A DNA stretch of 64,000 bases from Bacillus sp. ISL-37 (GTDB taxonomy: Bacteria > Bacillota > Bacilli > Bacillales > Cytobacillaceae), in NCBI RefSeq assembly GCF_018613315.1, contig NZ_JAGGQL010000006.1, forward strand, positions 163,384-227,383, given 5' to 3'. Below the pieces are notes generated by a model, which worked only from the letters and a program-made list of their open reading frames with translations, made no database searches and had not been told where the DNA came from. This document shows, in pieces, positions 52,757 to 61,872 of this stretch (the first letter of the stretch is position 1; each line of letters starts with the position of its first letter). The position numbers were made by a program, and so were the translations under genes.

Positions 52757-53374
52757 TTATGCGATTGTCAATCTACCCAGGATTCCAGTTTGATCTATAA
52801 TGTCCTCTAGTGAATAAACGGAAATGGGGAACATGGGAAATCCAAAGACGTAAGGAGTAATTTCATATAGTTGGAAATAAACAACGATACTTTTATCAGC
52901 TAGATAATAATCCTGATTTTCCCGAATTCCCTTAAAGTCACCCAGGAGTGGGATCTTTCGCTCATCTATCTGTACCTCAATGATGTCAGATAGCCTTTTA
53001 ACATAGTCACTTCCAGGCTTGAATAAATCTTTCAGTTCATATAGCTTCCCGCTTTGGAGATCGTACGACAAAGATTTTATATACGTCATTCCGTGGGCAG
53101 CATGATAATGATAAGTATAATTTAATTGAGACAAGCTCAGGACAGCCCTTTGGTTATTCTTAATTTCATAGTAACCAATCATTTCTTCCACAGATCCAGG
53201 CATATTTCCCGTCTGTTCATTTATGAGCTGTTGTGCTTGCAAAACAATGCTATGGTTGACCTTCTTTTCAATATCCTTATTTTCCATATTCATTACTCTT
53301 GGAAAATAGACCGTCCTCTTTGGTCCACCGCTGACTTTGACCGTATTGATGCTTACTGGAAATGAAACAGGCAT
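52757..53374 (-). CDS. DUF3298/RsiV-like domain protein
   Basis: A 205-residue protein built of the RsiV/DUF3298-type domain pair: an N-terminal beta-strand and long helix (MENKDIEKKVNHSIVLQAQQL), HYHAAHGMTYIKSLSYDLQSGKLYELKDLFKPGSDYVKRL in the middle, and YYLADKSIVVYFQLYEITPYVFG at the end. It lacks the N-terminal anti-sigma region, membrane helix and signal peptide of RsiV, so it is a stand-alone, probably cytosolic version. The start at 53374 is fixed by GAAGGA; an earlier ATG at 53413 has no ribosome site. Function unknown. Confidence 0.8.
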   Translation of the reverse strand: MPVSFPVSINTVKVSGGPKRTVYFPRVMNMENKDIEKKVNHSIVLQAQQLINEQTGNMPGSVEEMIGYYEIKNNQRAVLSLSQLNYTYHYHAAHGMTYIKSLSYDLQSGKLYELKDLFKPGSDYVKRLSDIIEVQIDERKIPLLGDFKGIRENQDYYLADKSIVVYFQLYEITPYVFGFPMFPISVYSLEDIIDQTGILGRLTIA

Positions 53375-53427
53375 GATCACACATCCTTCATTATTTTTAG
53401 CCATTGTATTCACGAATACAGAAATGT

Positions 53428-53466
53428 AAACAAAAAAAAACGGCCCATCCTCTGCAGGATCAGCCG
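53428..53466 (-). terminator. Terminator of the XRE operon
   Basis: On the minus strand CGGCTGATCC and GGATGGGCCG-type arms form a hairpin with a TGCA loop and end in a run of nine T. Confidence 0.85.
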
Positions 53467-53471
53467 CTTCA

Positions 53472-53810
53472 TTACTTTAACATTTTTGTGAAAACATCCT
53501 TTAAGGATTTTCCTTTTTTATAATAGATTTCATCCCGGACTTTTTCATTGATCGCTTGCCACAGCATAATTTCTACATCTGTAAGAGGCTCTGATTCTTC
53601 CTCTTTCAGGAATTCGGCAAAGTAGTCTAGGGGAACTCCATAGAACCTTGAGATATCCGACATGATCTCAAAGGAAACCGACTTTCTGGCCCCCTTTTCG
53701 AGCATGCTCAAGTACTGCAGTGTAATACCTGTACCGTTCGCAACGTCCTCAAGACGCAAGCCCCTTTCTTTTCTCAATCTCCTTAATTCCTGGCCTAATG
53801 GCGTCGACAT
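53472..53810 (-). CDS. XRE-family transcriptional regulator
   Basis: A 112-residue regulator. The HTH (about 5-62) has LGQELRRLRKERGLRLEDVANGTGITLQYLSMLEKG and ends with SRFYGVPLDYFAEF; a short C-terminal helical region follows. It starts 13 bp after a gene for a membrane protein with an ImmA/IrrE-like peptidase domain, an arrangement that parallels ImmR/ImmA, in which a metallopeptidase cleaves the XRE repressor. It is therefore the probable substrate or partner of that peptidase. Its target operator is not known; inverted repeats at 54923-54982 upstream of the operon are candidates. Confidence 0.88.
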   Translation of the reverse strand: MSTPLGQELRRLRKERGLRLEDVANGTGITLQYLSMLEKGARKSVSFEIMSDISRFYGVPLDYFAEFLKEEESEPLTDVEIMLWQAINEKVRDEIYYKKGKSLKDVFTKMLK

Positions 53811-53823
53811 AACAACTCTCCCT

Positions 53824-54759
53824 TTAATCTAAATTCGAAACATGCTTATAAGAAATAATATAGTACCAACTCACAATCGCCTCAAATACAGTAATGATTA
53901 TTTCCACCATAATATCGGGCAATTTAAGAATTCTATTCGTCTGAAGATGCAGCAATTCATGGACAATCGTCTGAAGCTGCTCTGGATAGTCCAATTTTTC
54001 ATCAATGAAGATTGCTTTCCTATCAGGATAGTAGATCCCTTTTATCGAATTCAAATCCAAATAGTGTACTTGAATACCAAATCTTTTTTCAATCCTGGCC
54101 GTTATTGAGTCAATATGCATCTGGTTGACCGCCATGTACTTCCTGTGCAGGTAACCGATAAAAGTATAATAAGAAAGAAATAAGATAAGGACTAAATTGA
54201 CTTCGAGGTGGTCAAAGAATGCAAGAATCGGAAAAATGACCAAGACCTCAAATGTCATCGGCCCGAATCTGTCGAGGAACATTTTGCTCGTCATCACCCC
54301 AGTTTCAAGCCAGACGTAAATATATTTAAATACCATACTTAAAGCTAACATCAAAATCAATGTCAGATAACGTGCCAGGTACGTTTTGTCTGCATACTCA
54401 TTATAAAATTCATTACAGGCGATGATAATGATGATATACATCGACAACAAAGCAAAAGTCGACTTCAAACTTCCTCGTTTTTTGGAGAAAATAGCAAACA
54501 AACTATCTACTAAAAGATAAATAAAGCCGTATACCACTGAAAAACGGTCAAAAATGATCAAGGATAACATGACATGAAAGAATGAGTAACGAAAACCTGA
54601 AAATATTTTTAAATTCATCCTGTCAAAAATCACCATAATGCATAAAAAGAAGACCACATTCCATTCCAGTTCTTGTGGAATTTTAATATGTAATAAGATT
54701 AAAACCAAAGCAGGAAGAAGGAAAAAAAGATAAAAAGCTTTTTGACTGAATTTCTTCAT
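53824..54759 (-). CDS. Membrane protein with C-terminal ImmA/IrrE-like HExxH domain
   Basis: A 311-residue protein. Residues about 8-210 contain seven or eight membrane helices. A hydrophilic domain follows (215-280: IEKRFGIQVHYLDLNSIKGIY, then KAIFIDEKL and HELLH at 267-271), matching ImmA/IrrE metallopeptidases in strand order and in the position of the zinc motif, and then a hydrophobic C-terminus. The peptidase should face the cytosol, with the membrane part acting as sensor or anchor. It is the first gene of an operon with an XRE regulator. Classical ImmA is soluble, so this membrane fusion is unusual. Third zinc ligand not identified. Confidence 0.78.
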   Translation of the reverse strand: MKKFSQKAFYLFFLLPALVLILLHIKIPQELEWNVVFFLCIMVIFDRMNLKIFSGFRYSFFHVMLSLIIFDRFSVVYGFIYLLVDSLFAIFSKKRGSLKSTFALLSMYIIIIIACNEFYNEYADKTYLARYLTLILMLALSMVFKYIYVWLETGVMTSKMFLDRFGPMTFEVLVIFPILAFFDHLEVNLVLILFLSYYTFIGYLHRKYMAVNQMHIDSITARIEKRFGIQVHYLDLNSIKGIYYPDRKAIFIDEKLDYPEQLQTIVHELLHLQTNRILKLPDIMVEIIITVFEAIVSWYYIISYKHVSNLD

Positions 54760-54922
54760 GCTGCCCCCCTCGCGATCGGCTTTCTGTATAAGGTAACTAT
54801 ACTTTATTACAATCTGGGAGGAAAAGGATATTTTAAGTTTTGGACAATTTTTTTAAGCGATGCAGAAATTTGTCTACTAAAAATAGTATATTTCCACTGC
54901 TGTTTAATATAATCTTTTCATT

Positions 54923-54982
54923 AGAGAATACAACATTCTCTTTAAGTTCCTCCTATTTTATTGGTACTAACTATGTTAGTAC
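54923..54982. promoter_or_regulatory. Two perfect inverted repeats, possible operators
   Basis: AGAGAAT-ACAAC-ATTCTCT (54923-54941) and GTACTAAC-TAT-GTTAGTAC (54964-54982) stand 22 bp apart in the divergent gap between the membrane-peptidase/XRE operon and the secreted protein gene. The second is followed by TATTTTTTT, so it could instead be a terminator for an unseen plus-strand transcript. Confidence 0.5.
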
Positions 54983-55064
54983 TATTTTTTTAGGTCTAAA
55001 TATCGAAAAAAATGTCGAATGAAAATACTACTTTTTAACTATTGTTTAATATAAAATAACCTTA

Positions 55065-55215
55065 TAGCGATGGTAACATTTAGTGGCCACTATGATCATC
55101 CATCGTGAATGCAGTGGGAAGCTTTGAAGTACAGTCTTTATTTGGACACTTGGACTGTATGGAGCTACTAGTGTAACCGGCCCTCTTAGAAGTACATAAA
55201 TCTAAGGGGAGAGAT
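55065..55215 (+). promoter_or_regulatory. Structured 5' leader of the secreted protein gene
   Basis: At least three hairpins can form: CGATGG/CCATCG enclosing the palindrome TAGTGGCCACTA (55081-55092); TACAGTC/GACTGTA around 55130-55160; and CCCTCTTAGA/TCTAAGGGG, whose right arm contains the ribosome binding site AAGGGGAG. The last would hide the ribosome site. I could not match it to a known riboswitch class. Confidence 0.5.
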
Positions 55216-55220
55216 GAAAA

Positions 55221-55715
55221 ATGAAAAAGGTATTAACAGGATTAGCGGCAGGCGCATTGGCAATGGGGATTTTTGCAAGTTCTTCGTTGGCGGCAGTGAC
55301 TTATGACTCATCAGCAGGTACAGGATTTGTTGGTAAAGGTGACGTACAGCAGGCTTTGGGTTGGAATAATGCTCAATTGCAGAAAGAAGCTAATAACTTA
55401 GTATTTACTTATGAAACAGTAAATACCTATGCGGTGACTGTAACTTGGACTACTGGTGAAGGAACTAAAGGCGAGAAGACCCACATCTTAGAATATAAGA
55501 GGACTTCAGAAGTAACTTCAAGTTTAGATTCCTCTGCTAGAAAAGCTAATCAGTTTACTGGTTTCATTTTAAATGGTGTTAAAGATACTACAGTACAAGG
55601 AGCAGTACCGGCAGATGGTGAGGAATTCCCTGGAAACTCAGGCCATACAGTTACTAATGTAGAATTAGTCTCTAGCACAAGCACTCTATATGTAAACGGA
55701 GTACAATTGCAATAA
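55221..55715 (+). CDS. Secreted protein of unknown function (GKGDVQ family)
   Basis: A 164-residue protein with a typical signal peptide (1-24, SSSLA-A). The mature part begins VTYDSSAGTGFVGKGDVQQALGWN, continues with NTYAVTVTWTTGEGTKGEKTH and ends in a beta-rich stretch. I recall the FVGKGDVQ...LGWNN / TWTTGEGTKG pattern from uncharacterised secreted proteins in several phyla, with no known role. It has no cysteine. AAGGGGAG precedes the ATG within a possible hairpin. Monocistronic, with a terminator. Confidence 0.8.
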   Translation: MKKVLTGLAAGALAMGIFASSSLAAVTYDSSAGTGFVGKGDVQQALGWNNAQLQKEANNLVFTYETVNTYAVTVTWTTGEGTKGEKTHILEYKRTSEVTSSLDSSARKANQFTGFILNGVKDTTVQGAVPADGEEFPGNSGHTVTNVELVSSTSTLYVNGVQLQ

Positions 55716-55724
55716 CCATTCCAG

Positions 55725-55757
55725 CCATGAACTTTTTGTTCATGGTTTTTTTATTTT
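55725..55757 (+). terminator. Terminator of the secreted protein gene
   Basis: CCATGAAC pairs with GTTCATGG around TTTTT, followed by TTTTTTTATTTT. Confidence 0.9.
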
Positions 55758-55880
55758 CTCAAGGAAGAGTGGCTAACTAAAAATTAACCTTCATTAATTA
55801 CACTAGACTTAATAGTCTTTGTTTAATGCTAATATCTAGTATTTACACTGTTTATATATGCTTTTCTGCGATTTGAATTA

Positions 55881-55931
55881 AGCCTCCTCACAATGGGAAT
55901 AAATATTAAAGGTGTAATTTGGAGGCCTTTT
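55881..55931 (+). other. Hairpin just upstream of the ahpC promoter
   Basis: GCCTCC (55882-55887) pairs with GGAGGC (55921-55926) across a large loop, followed by CTTTTG. It ends immediately before the ahpC -35 box; it could be a weak insulator or terminator. Confidence 0.4.
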
Positions 55932-55933
55932 GC

Positions 55934-55962
55934 TTGACACTGAACAAGATTTATATAATAAT
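55934..55962 (+). promoter_or_regulatory. ahpCF promoter
   Basis: TTGACA at 55934-55939 and TAATAA at 55956-55961, 16 bp apart, precede the PerR box and a leader of about 95 bp. Confidence 0.65.
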
Positions 55963-55972
55963 CGTTACTGTA

Positions 55973-55987
55973 TTAGAATTATTCTAG
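55973..55987 (+). promoter_or_regulatory. PerR box of ahpCF
   Basis: TTAGAATTATTCTAG is a 15-bp perfect dyad matching the PerR consensus TTATAATNATTATAA at 11 of 14 defined positions. It lies about 10 bp downstream of the -10 box, where PerR would repress until peroxide oxidises it. Confidence 0.8.
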
Positions 55988-56064
55988 TTTACCGAATAGT
56001 TAACTGATTTTGATTCAGTTAGCTATAAAAAAATAATTCAACCAATCCAAGGAGGAAATTAATC

Positions 56065-56628
56065 ATGGCATTAATCGGAACTCAAGTTTTACCATTCACA
56101 GCAAACGCATTCCACAACGGAGAATTCATCACTGTTACTGAAGAAAACCTTAAAGGCAAGTGGAGCGTAGTTGTATTCTACCCAGCTGACTTCACATTCG
56201 TATGCCCTACTGAGCTTGAAGACATGCAAAACGAATATGCTACATTAAAAGAAATGGGAGCAGAAGTTTACTCTGTATCAACTGATACTCACTTCACTCA
56301 TAAAGCATGGCATGACCACTCAGAAGCTATCGGCAAAATCGAGTACATCATGATTGGCGACCCTTCACAGAAGATCTCTCGCAACTTCGATGTATTGAAC
56401 GAAGAAGATGGTCTTGCAGAGCGCGGAACTTTCATCATCGATCCAGACGGCGTTATCCAAACTGTTGAAATCAATGCAGGCGGAATCGGCCGTGACGCTA
56501 GCCAGGTAGTAAGCAAGCTGAAAGCAGCACAATATGTACGTAACAACCCAGGTGAAGTTTGCCCTGCTAAATGGAAAGAAGGCGGCGAAACTCTTAAGCC
56601 AAGCCTTGACCTTGTAGGAAAGATTTAA
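56065..56628 (+). CDS. ahpC: Alkyl hydroperoxide reductase subunit C (peroxiredoxin)
   Basis: A 187-residue 2-Cys peroxiredoxin. Peroxidatic C47 is in DFTFVCPTE and resolving C166 in GEVCPAKW; the [12 protein letters not shown] segment and GGIGRD are typical of AhpC. It reduces hydrogen peroxide and organic peroxides in the cytosol and is re-reduced by AhpF, encoded 13 bp downstream. AAGGAGGAAATTA precedes the ATG. PerR control is supported by the box upstream. Codon use is strongly biased to preferred codons, consistent with high expression. Confidence 0.97.
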   Translation: MALIGTQVLPFTANAFHNGEFITVTEENLKGKWSVVVFYPADFTFVCPTELEDMQNEYATLKEMGAEVYSVSTDTHFTHKAWHDHSEAIGKIEYIMIGDPSQKISRNFDVLNEEDGLAERGTFIIDPDGVIQTVEINAGGIGRDASQVVSKLKAAQYVRNNPGEVCPAKWKEGGETLKPSLDLVGKI

Positions 56629-56641
56629 GGGGTACACACCC

Positions 56642-58171
56642 ATGTTATTAGACGCAGATATAAAAGCACAATTAGCTCAATATCTTCAAATGATGGAGGG
56701 CGATGTGCTGCTTAAAGTTAGCGCAGGATCGGATGATGTATCACGAGACATGCTGGCTTTAGTCGATGAATTGGCAACAATGTCATCCCACATCAAAGTG
56801 GAGCATGCTGAATTAGAAAGAACACCTAGCTTCAGTGTCAACCGTCCTGGTGAAGACACTGGCGTGACTTTTGCGGGCATTCCTTTAGGACATGAATTCA
56901 CTTCATTAATTCTAGCTTTGCTGCAGGTTAGCGGAAGAGCGCCTAAGGTTGACCAGAAAGTCATTGATCAGGTTAAGGCAATTAAAGGTGAATACCGTTT
57001 TGAAACATATGTCAGCCTGAGCTGCCATAACTGTCCTGATGTTGTACAAGCACTGAATTTGATGAGCATTCAAAATCCTGGCATTTCACATACCATGATT
57101 GACGGTGCGGCATTCAAAGATGAAGTGGAAAGCAAACAAATCATGGCAGTGCCAACGGTTCTTTTGAATGGTGAGCCATTCGGAAGCGGCCGTATGTCAC
57201 TGGAAGAAATCCTAGCTAAAATGGGGTCTGGTCCTGATGCTTCCGAGCTGACTGACAAAGATCCATACGATGTTCTTGTTGTCGGCGGCGGCCCAGCTGG
57301 TTCCAGTGCGGCCATCTATGCAGCTCGTAAAGGAATCCGTACAGGTATCGTTGCAGAACGCTTCGGCGGACAGGTAATGGATACTTTAGGCATTGAGAAC
57401 TTCATCAGCGTGAAGCATACAGAAGGTCCAAAGCTTGTTGCCAGTCTTGAAGAGCATGTTAAAGAGTATGGTGTTGATATCATGAACCTTCAGCGTGCAA
57501 AGCGTTTGGAAAAGAAGGACATGATTGAGCTTGAATTGGAAAATGGTGCAGTTCTTAAAAGTAAGACTGTCATCATCTCAACTGGTGCACGCTGGCGCAA
57601 TGTCAACGTACCAGGAGAAGCTGAGTTCAAGAACAAAGGGGTTGCCTACTGCCCACACTGTGACGGACCATTGTTTGAAGGAAAAGACGTTGCTGTTATT
57701 GGCGGAGGAAACTCCGGTGTTGAAGCAGCAATCGACCTTGCAGGTATCGTAAAGCATGTAACAGTGATTGAGTTCAACCCAGAACTTAAGGCTGACCAAG
57801 TTTTACAGGACCGTCTGCACAGCCTTCCGAACGTCACAGTCGTGACTAACGCACAAACTAGTGAAATTACCGGAACTGACAAAGTGAACGGTATCACTTA
57901 CATTGACCGTGCATCAGGTGAAGAACACCATGTTGAATTACAAGGTGTATTCGTCCAGATCGGCCTTGTACCGAACACAGAATGGCTTGGCGACACGCTT
58001 GAACGCACTCGCTTCGGCGAGATCGTCGTAGACAAGCACGGCGCTACAGACCTTCCTGGCGTCTTCGCTGCAGGAGACTGCACGGACAGTGCTTATAAAC
58101 AAATCATCATTTCAATGGGATCAGGTGCAACCGCAGCATTAGGCGCGTTTGATTACTTGATTCGAAACTAA
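56642..58171 (+). CDS. ahpF: Alkyl hydroperoxide reductase subunit F
   Basis: A 509-residue flavoprotein that passes electrons from NADH to AhpC. The N-terminal double thioredoxin-fold domain (1-195) has CHNC at 128-131; the thioredoxin-reductase-like part has the FAD motif [23 protein letters not shown] at 337-340, the NAD motif [17 protein letters not shown] and the closing FAAGDCTD. Length is normal. It is in an operon with ahpC and ends with a terminator next to a 52-bp array. Confidence 0.97.
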   Translation: MLLDADIKAQLAQYLQMMEGDVLLKVSAGSDDVSRDMLALVDELATMSSHIKVEHAELERTPSFSVNRPGEDTGVTFAGIPLGHEFTSLILALLQVSGRAPKVDQKVIDQVKAIKGEYRFETYVSLSCHNCPDVVQALNLMSIQNPGISHTMIDGAAFKDEVESKQIMAVPTVLLNGEPFGSGRMSLEEILAKMGSGPDASELTDKDPYDVLVVGGGPAGSSAAIYAARKGIRTGIVAERFGGQVMDTLGIENFISVKHTEGPKLVASLEEHVKEYGVDIMNLQRAKRLEKKDMIELELENGAVLKSKTVIISTGARWRNVNVPGEAEFKNKGVAYCPHCDGPLFEGKDVAVIGGGNSGVEAAIDLAGIVKHVTVIEFNPELKADQVLQDRLHSLPNVTVVTNAQTSEITGTDKVNGITYIDRASGEEHHVELQGVFVQIGLVPNTEWLGDTLERTRFGEIVVDKHGATDLPGVFAAGDCTDSAYKQIIISMGSGATAALGAFDYLIRN

Positions 58172-58175
58172 TAGT

Positions 58176-58217
58176 AAAACCGCTTTGCTGTTGAATGCAG
58201 TAGAGCGGTTTTTTGTG
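58176..58217 (+). terminator. Terminator of ahpCF
   Basis: AAAACCGCTTT pairs with AGAGCGGTTTT, with GCTG/CAGT extending inside, followed by TTTTTTG. Confidence 0.88.
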
Positions 58218-58269
58218 ATAACGGATGTTTTGTCATTTTTTTTTTTACAGTTTGGTCCTCTTCCACCTG

Positions 58270-58800
58270 GGAGCTGTCACAATAACAGCATTTTCTTGAC
58301 AGCTTTGGCCTCTGAAACCTGTCACAATAACAGTATTTTCTTGACAGCTTTGACCTCTTTTACCTGAAACCTGTCACAATAACGGCATTTTCTTGACAGC
58401 TTTGGCCTCTTCTATCTGAAACCTGTCACAATAACAGCATTTTCTTGACAGCTTTGGCCTCTTCTATCTGAAACCTGTCACAATAACAGCTTTTTCTTGA
58501 CAGCTTTGACCTCTTTTACCTGAAACCTGTCACAATAACAACTTTTTCTTGACAGCTTTGAGCTCTTACACCTGAAACCTGTCACAATAACAGCTTTTTC
58601 TTGACAGCTTTGAGCCCTTACACCTGAAACCTGTCACAATAACGACCTCTTCTTGACAGCCTTGAGCTCTTACACCTGAAACCTGTCACAATAACAACGC
58701 TATCTTGACAGCTTTAGCCCTTTCTCCTTCAAACCTGTCTAAATAACGATGGTTTTTTGACATCTTTGAGACTTCCACCTGCAAAGCTGTCAAAATAATA
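58270..58800. repeat. 52-bp tandem array, TGACAG family, copy 3
   Basis: CTGTC starts at 58274, 58319, 58371, 58423, 58475, 58527, 58579, 58631, 58683, 58735 and 58787: one 45-bp first step, then nine exact 52-bp steps. Arms and spacing are as in the arrays at 1.2 and 27.4 kb, with its own linker (GGCCTCTTCTATCTGAAA). Again in a convergent gap, between ahpF and mqo, and in the same orientation. Confidence 0.96.
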
Positions 58801-58843
58801 CGCCTGCTCAAAAAACCCGCAACCCAAATATTGCTCTCACCAC

Positions 58844-58887
58844 AAAAAAACCTTCAATCCCCAACTGGGATTAAAGGTTTTTCTATC
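58844..58887 (-). terminator. Terminator of mqo
   Basis: AAAAACCTTCAATCCC pairs with GGGATTAAAGGTTTTT, with A/T runs outside; strong in either direction. Confidence 0.88.
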
Positions 58888-58903
58888 AGATAGCATAAAC
58901 AAA

Positions 58904-60403
58904 TCAGCTATAAACTCTCTCTTTATCGCTTAATCCCAGCACCTTGGCAGTTGATTCATGGATATCATGGAACAGCTCTGGGTTGTTCACTAATGACACG
59001 CCATAGGTAGGGACGATTTCCTTTATTTTATCCTTCCAATTGAACATTTGCTCAGGGAAGCATTTTTCTAACACTTCCAGCATGACGTTTACAGCAGTGG
59101 ACGCACCAGGTGATGCACCTAGCAATGCCGCTACTGAGCCATCAGAGGCGCTTACAACCTCTGTACCGAACTGTAGTGTCCCTTTGCCAGTGTCGGTATC
59201 CTTGATGACCTGGACACGCTGTCCTGCCACCACGATTCCCCAGTCCTCGCTCTTGGCATTAGGAATAAACTCACGGAGTTCTTCCATCCGTTTTTCATGA
59301 GAGAGCATCACTTGCTCGATCAGATACTTAGTCAATGCCATTTCTTTCATGCCTGCTGCCAACATAGTAATCACATTATTCGGTTTCACTGAACCAATCA
59401 AATCCAAATTCGAACCTGTTTTCAGGAACTTAGGTGAGAAACCGGCAAACGGTCCAAACAGCAAGCTCTTCTTATTATCGATAAATCTTGTATCAAGATG
59501 CGGAACTGACATCGGTGGAGCGCCTACCTTGGCTTTTCCGTATACCTTTGCATGGTGCTGTTCTACTACTTCTGGATTGTTGCAGACCATGAACAGTCCA
59601 CTTACAGGGAATCCGCCAATATGTTTTGATTCAGGAATACCTGTCTTTTGCAGTAATGGCAGACTTCCGCCCCCGCCGCCGATAAAAATGAATTTCGTAG
59701 TATGATATTCAGTTTTACCGCTTTCAAGGTTTTGCACTTTCAGTTCCCATAATCCATCACTTGTACGATTGATATCTTTAACACTATGGTTATAGTTAAT
59801 CTCAACATTCTTACTCTCCAAATGATCAAACAACATACGAGTTAACGCACCAAAGTTAACATCTGTTCCTGAATCAATTTTGGTTGCCGCTATCGGATCA
59901 TTAGAGGTACGGCCCTCCATGACTAATGGAATCCATTGCTTGAGTTTTTCAGGGTCTTCGGAGTATTCCATTTCCTGAAACATAGGAATACCTGAAAGCG
60001 CTTTAAATCGTTTTTTCAAAAACTCAACATTTTTTTCGCCTTCTACTAAACTCATATGAGGCAGCGCCCTGATAAAGTCCTGAGGATTACGAATCAAGTT
60101 GCTTTTTACAAGATATGACCAAAATTGCCTTGAAACTTGAAACTGCTCATTTACGTTAATTGCCTTGCTAATATCTATCGATCCGTCGGGTTTTTCAGGT
60201 GTATAATTCAACTCACACAGAGCAGCGTGCCCAGTACCCGCATTATTCCACTCATTAGAGCTCTCTTCACCTGCAGAAGCCAGTTTTTCAAAAACTTTAA
60301 TGTCCCATTCTGGTGCTAACTCTTTCAGTAAGGATCCCAACGTCGCACTCATGACTCCGGCACCAATTAAGATAACGTCTGTTGCTTTCTGTACGTTGCT
60401 CAT
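58904..60403 (-). CDS. mqo: Malate:quinone oxidoreductase
   Basis: A 499-residue, FAD-dependent, membrane-associated enzyme that oxidises L-malate to oxaloacetate and passes electrons to quinone. The FAD motif [17 protein letters not shown], [35 protein letters not shown] segment near residues 40-70, [13 protein letters not shown] and [13 protein letters not shown] near the C-terminus are family landmarks. Length is normal. GGAAGGG precedes the ATG. Monocistronic. It complements or replaces malate dehydrogenase in the TCA cycle. Confidence 0.95.
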   Translation of the reverse strand: MSNVQKATDVILIGAGVMSATLGSLLKELAPEWDIKVFEKLASAGEESSNEWNNAGTGHAALCELNYTPEKPDGSIDISKAINVNEQFQVSRQFWSYLVKSNLIRNPQDFIRALPHMSLVEGEKNVEFLKKRFKALSGIPMFQEMEYSEDPEKLKQWIPLVMEGRTSNDPIAATKIDSGTDVNFGALTRMLFDHLESKNVEINYNHSVKDINRTSDGLWELKVQNLESGKTEYHTTKFIFIGGGGGSLPLLQKTGIPESKHIGGFPVSGLFMVCNNPEVVEQHHAKVYGKAKVGAPPMSVPHLDTRFIDNKKSLLFGPFAGFSPKFLKTGSNLDLIGSVKPNNVITMLAAGMKEMALTKYLIEQVMLSHEKRMEELREFIPNAKSEDWGIVVAGQRVQVIKDTDTGKGTLQFGTEVVSASDGSVAALLGASPGASTAVNVMLEVLEKCFPEQMFNWKDKIKEIVPTYGVSLVNNPELFHDIHESTAKVLGLSDKERVYS

Positions 60404-60743
60404 TATACCCTTCCTTATCCCTTATATTTGAGTAGGTGCGCCTTCTTCGATCTCACCTAGGAGCACACCTTTTCCGTCCATGTTCAAACCATAACATAAT
60501 CTATTATAATGACTTACACATTAAAATATCTACTATTTACTGATAATTATAAACTATTTTTCCATAGTAAAAAAGTGAGAAGTCTCTCCATATGGTTTAG
60601 GAACAAATAAAAGTAAAAACCATAATCCTAACACTGTTGACTAAAGCTTAGGTTTTGCCTCTTTGGTAGCTAAAATTGAAAAACCTCCCCCTGCACTCTT
60701 CAGAACTTGTGAAGTGACTAAATCTCCATAACTACCCGCTCTC
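60404..60743. other. Intergenic region upstream of mqo
   Basis: AT-rich DNA carrying the mqo promoter region. No gene, array or RNA element is recognised. Confidence 0.5.
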
Positions 60744-60782
60744 AAAAAAAGATACCGTTATAATAAACAGTATCTCTTCTAC
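60744..60782 (-). terminator. Terminator of the degV gene
   Basis: On the minus strand AGATACTGTTTATT and its partner AACGGTATCT form a hairpin ended by TTTTTTTG, about 50 bp after the DegV stop. Confidence 0.75.
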
Positions 60783-60829
60783 CACTATTTTAACATCCCA
60801 TTAATTGTCTGCTACTTAGCCACTTAATC

Positions 60830-61693
60830 TCATTTCTCTATAAAAAACATTGATATGGCTCCTGGACCTACATGGGTTCCAACAGAAACTCCCATTTGCA
60901 TAATATGGATAGCACCTGAAAAACCTGCTTCTTCCCGGATTTTTTCTTTTAGCGTTTCAGCAACGTCCTGATCCGATGTATAGCCAATGAGAATAAACTC
61001 TGTCATTTCCTTGTCGTTTCGTTTAATAAACTCTTGAACATAATGCTTCAGTACTTTATTACGGCCTCTTTCCTTTGCAACGATTGCTCCTTTTCCTTGT
61101 TTCATCGTCATGATTGGTTTGAGCATAAGAATCTTACCGATAAAGGCACTTGCATTCGTGAGTCTGCCACTTTTGATTAAATGATTTAAATCGTCAACAG
61201 AAAGGAAGTGTTTTACTTTTGTTTTGTAAGTTTCATTAAAATCGACGATTTCTTCCAATGATGCCCCCTGCTCTCGCATCATCGCACTCTTCATGATTAA
61301 CCAGCCGCTGCCATGACTCATGCATTTAGAATCGACTATATGAAGTTTAACAGCCGAATCAGGCGATTCCTCATAGAAATAATCTTTTGCTATCACAGCT
61401 GATTGATAGGCACCGCTTGTCCCGCTAGACATACATACACATAGTATCTCTTTGCTTCCATCATTCACAGCTTTCTTTATGATCTTAAGGTATTCTTCAG
61501 GACTTGGCATCCCTGTTGTTGGGTGTTCAGATAACGCTTCCAACATACTATAAAAATCATTTGGCTCAATATCCACTCGATCTTTATAAAGTTTCCCCTC
61601 TATATTTATAGTCAATGGAGCTAAGCTAATGTCATATAATTCAAGTACTTCCTTCGATAAATCACAAGTTGAATCAGCCAAAATTTTAATCAT
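60830..61693 (-). CDS. DegV-family fatty-acid-binding protein
   Basis: A 287-residue DegV/FakB-type protein. IKILADSTCDLSKEVL at the N-terminus, the GMPSPEEY and MSSGTSGAYQSA loops that bind the fatty-acid carboxylate, and a C-terminal domain with GVSVGTHVGPGAISMFF are typical. FakB proteins present exogenous fatty acids to the kinase FakA for phospholipid synthesis, but no fakA lies here. An in-frame ATG at 61714 exists, but GGAGG 6 bp before ATG 61693 sets the start. Monocistronic. Confidence 0.9.
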   Translation of the reverse strand: MIKILADSTCDLSKEVLELYDISLAPLTINIEGKLYKDRVDIEPNDFYSMLEALSEHPTTGMPSPEEYLKIIKKAVNDGSKEILCVCMSSGTSGAYQSAVIAKDYFYEESPDSAVKLHIVDSKCMSHGSGWLIMKSAMMREQGASLEEIVDFNETYKTKVKHFLSVDDLNHLIKSGRLTNASAFIGKILMLKPIMTMKQGKGAIVAKERGRNKVLKHYVQEFIKRNDKEMTEFILIGYTSDQDVAETLKEKIREEAGFSGAIHIMQMGVSVGTHVGPGAISMFFIEK

Positions 61694-61810
61694 TTCTATC
61701 CTCCAAGTAAGCAACTACCCTTATCTTAACCCAACCTCAGCTTAAGTTTATACATATTTTATTAGGTACTTTTCGGTAACCAGTTGAATTACCTCTGAAA
61801 AGCAGCACTA

Positions 61811-61850
61811 AAAAGTCGGCAAACTCGCTTAAAACTGAGCTTGCCGACAG
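61811..61850 (-). terminator. Terminator of the CoA-disulfide reductase gene
   Basis: On the minus strand GTCGGCAAGCTC pairs with GAGTTTGCCGAC and is followed by TTTTTAG. Confidence 0.88.
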
Positions 61851-61872
61851 TATTTATCTATGCAGTTACCAG

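Noticed and set aside
54840-55022. 60-codon frame upstream of the secreted protein gene
   Set aside because: Non-ATG start, no ribosome site, contains two inverted repeats, composition like AT-rich spacer.
55065-55215. c-di-GMP, cobalamin or SAM riboswitch
   Set aside because: The leader is structured but lacks the conserved core sequences of these classes.
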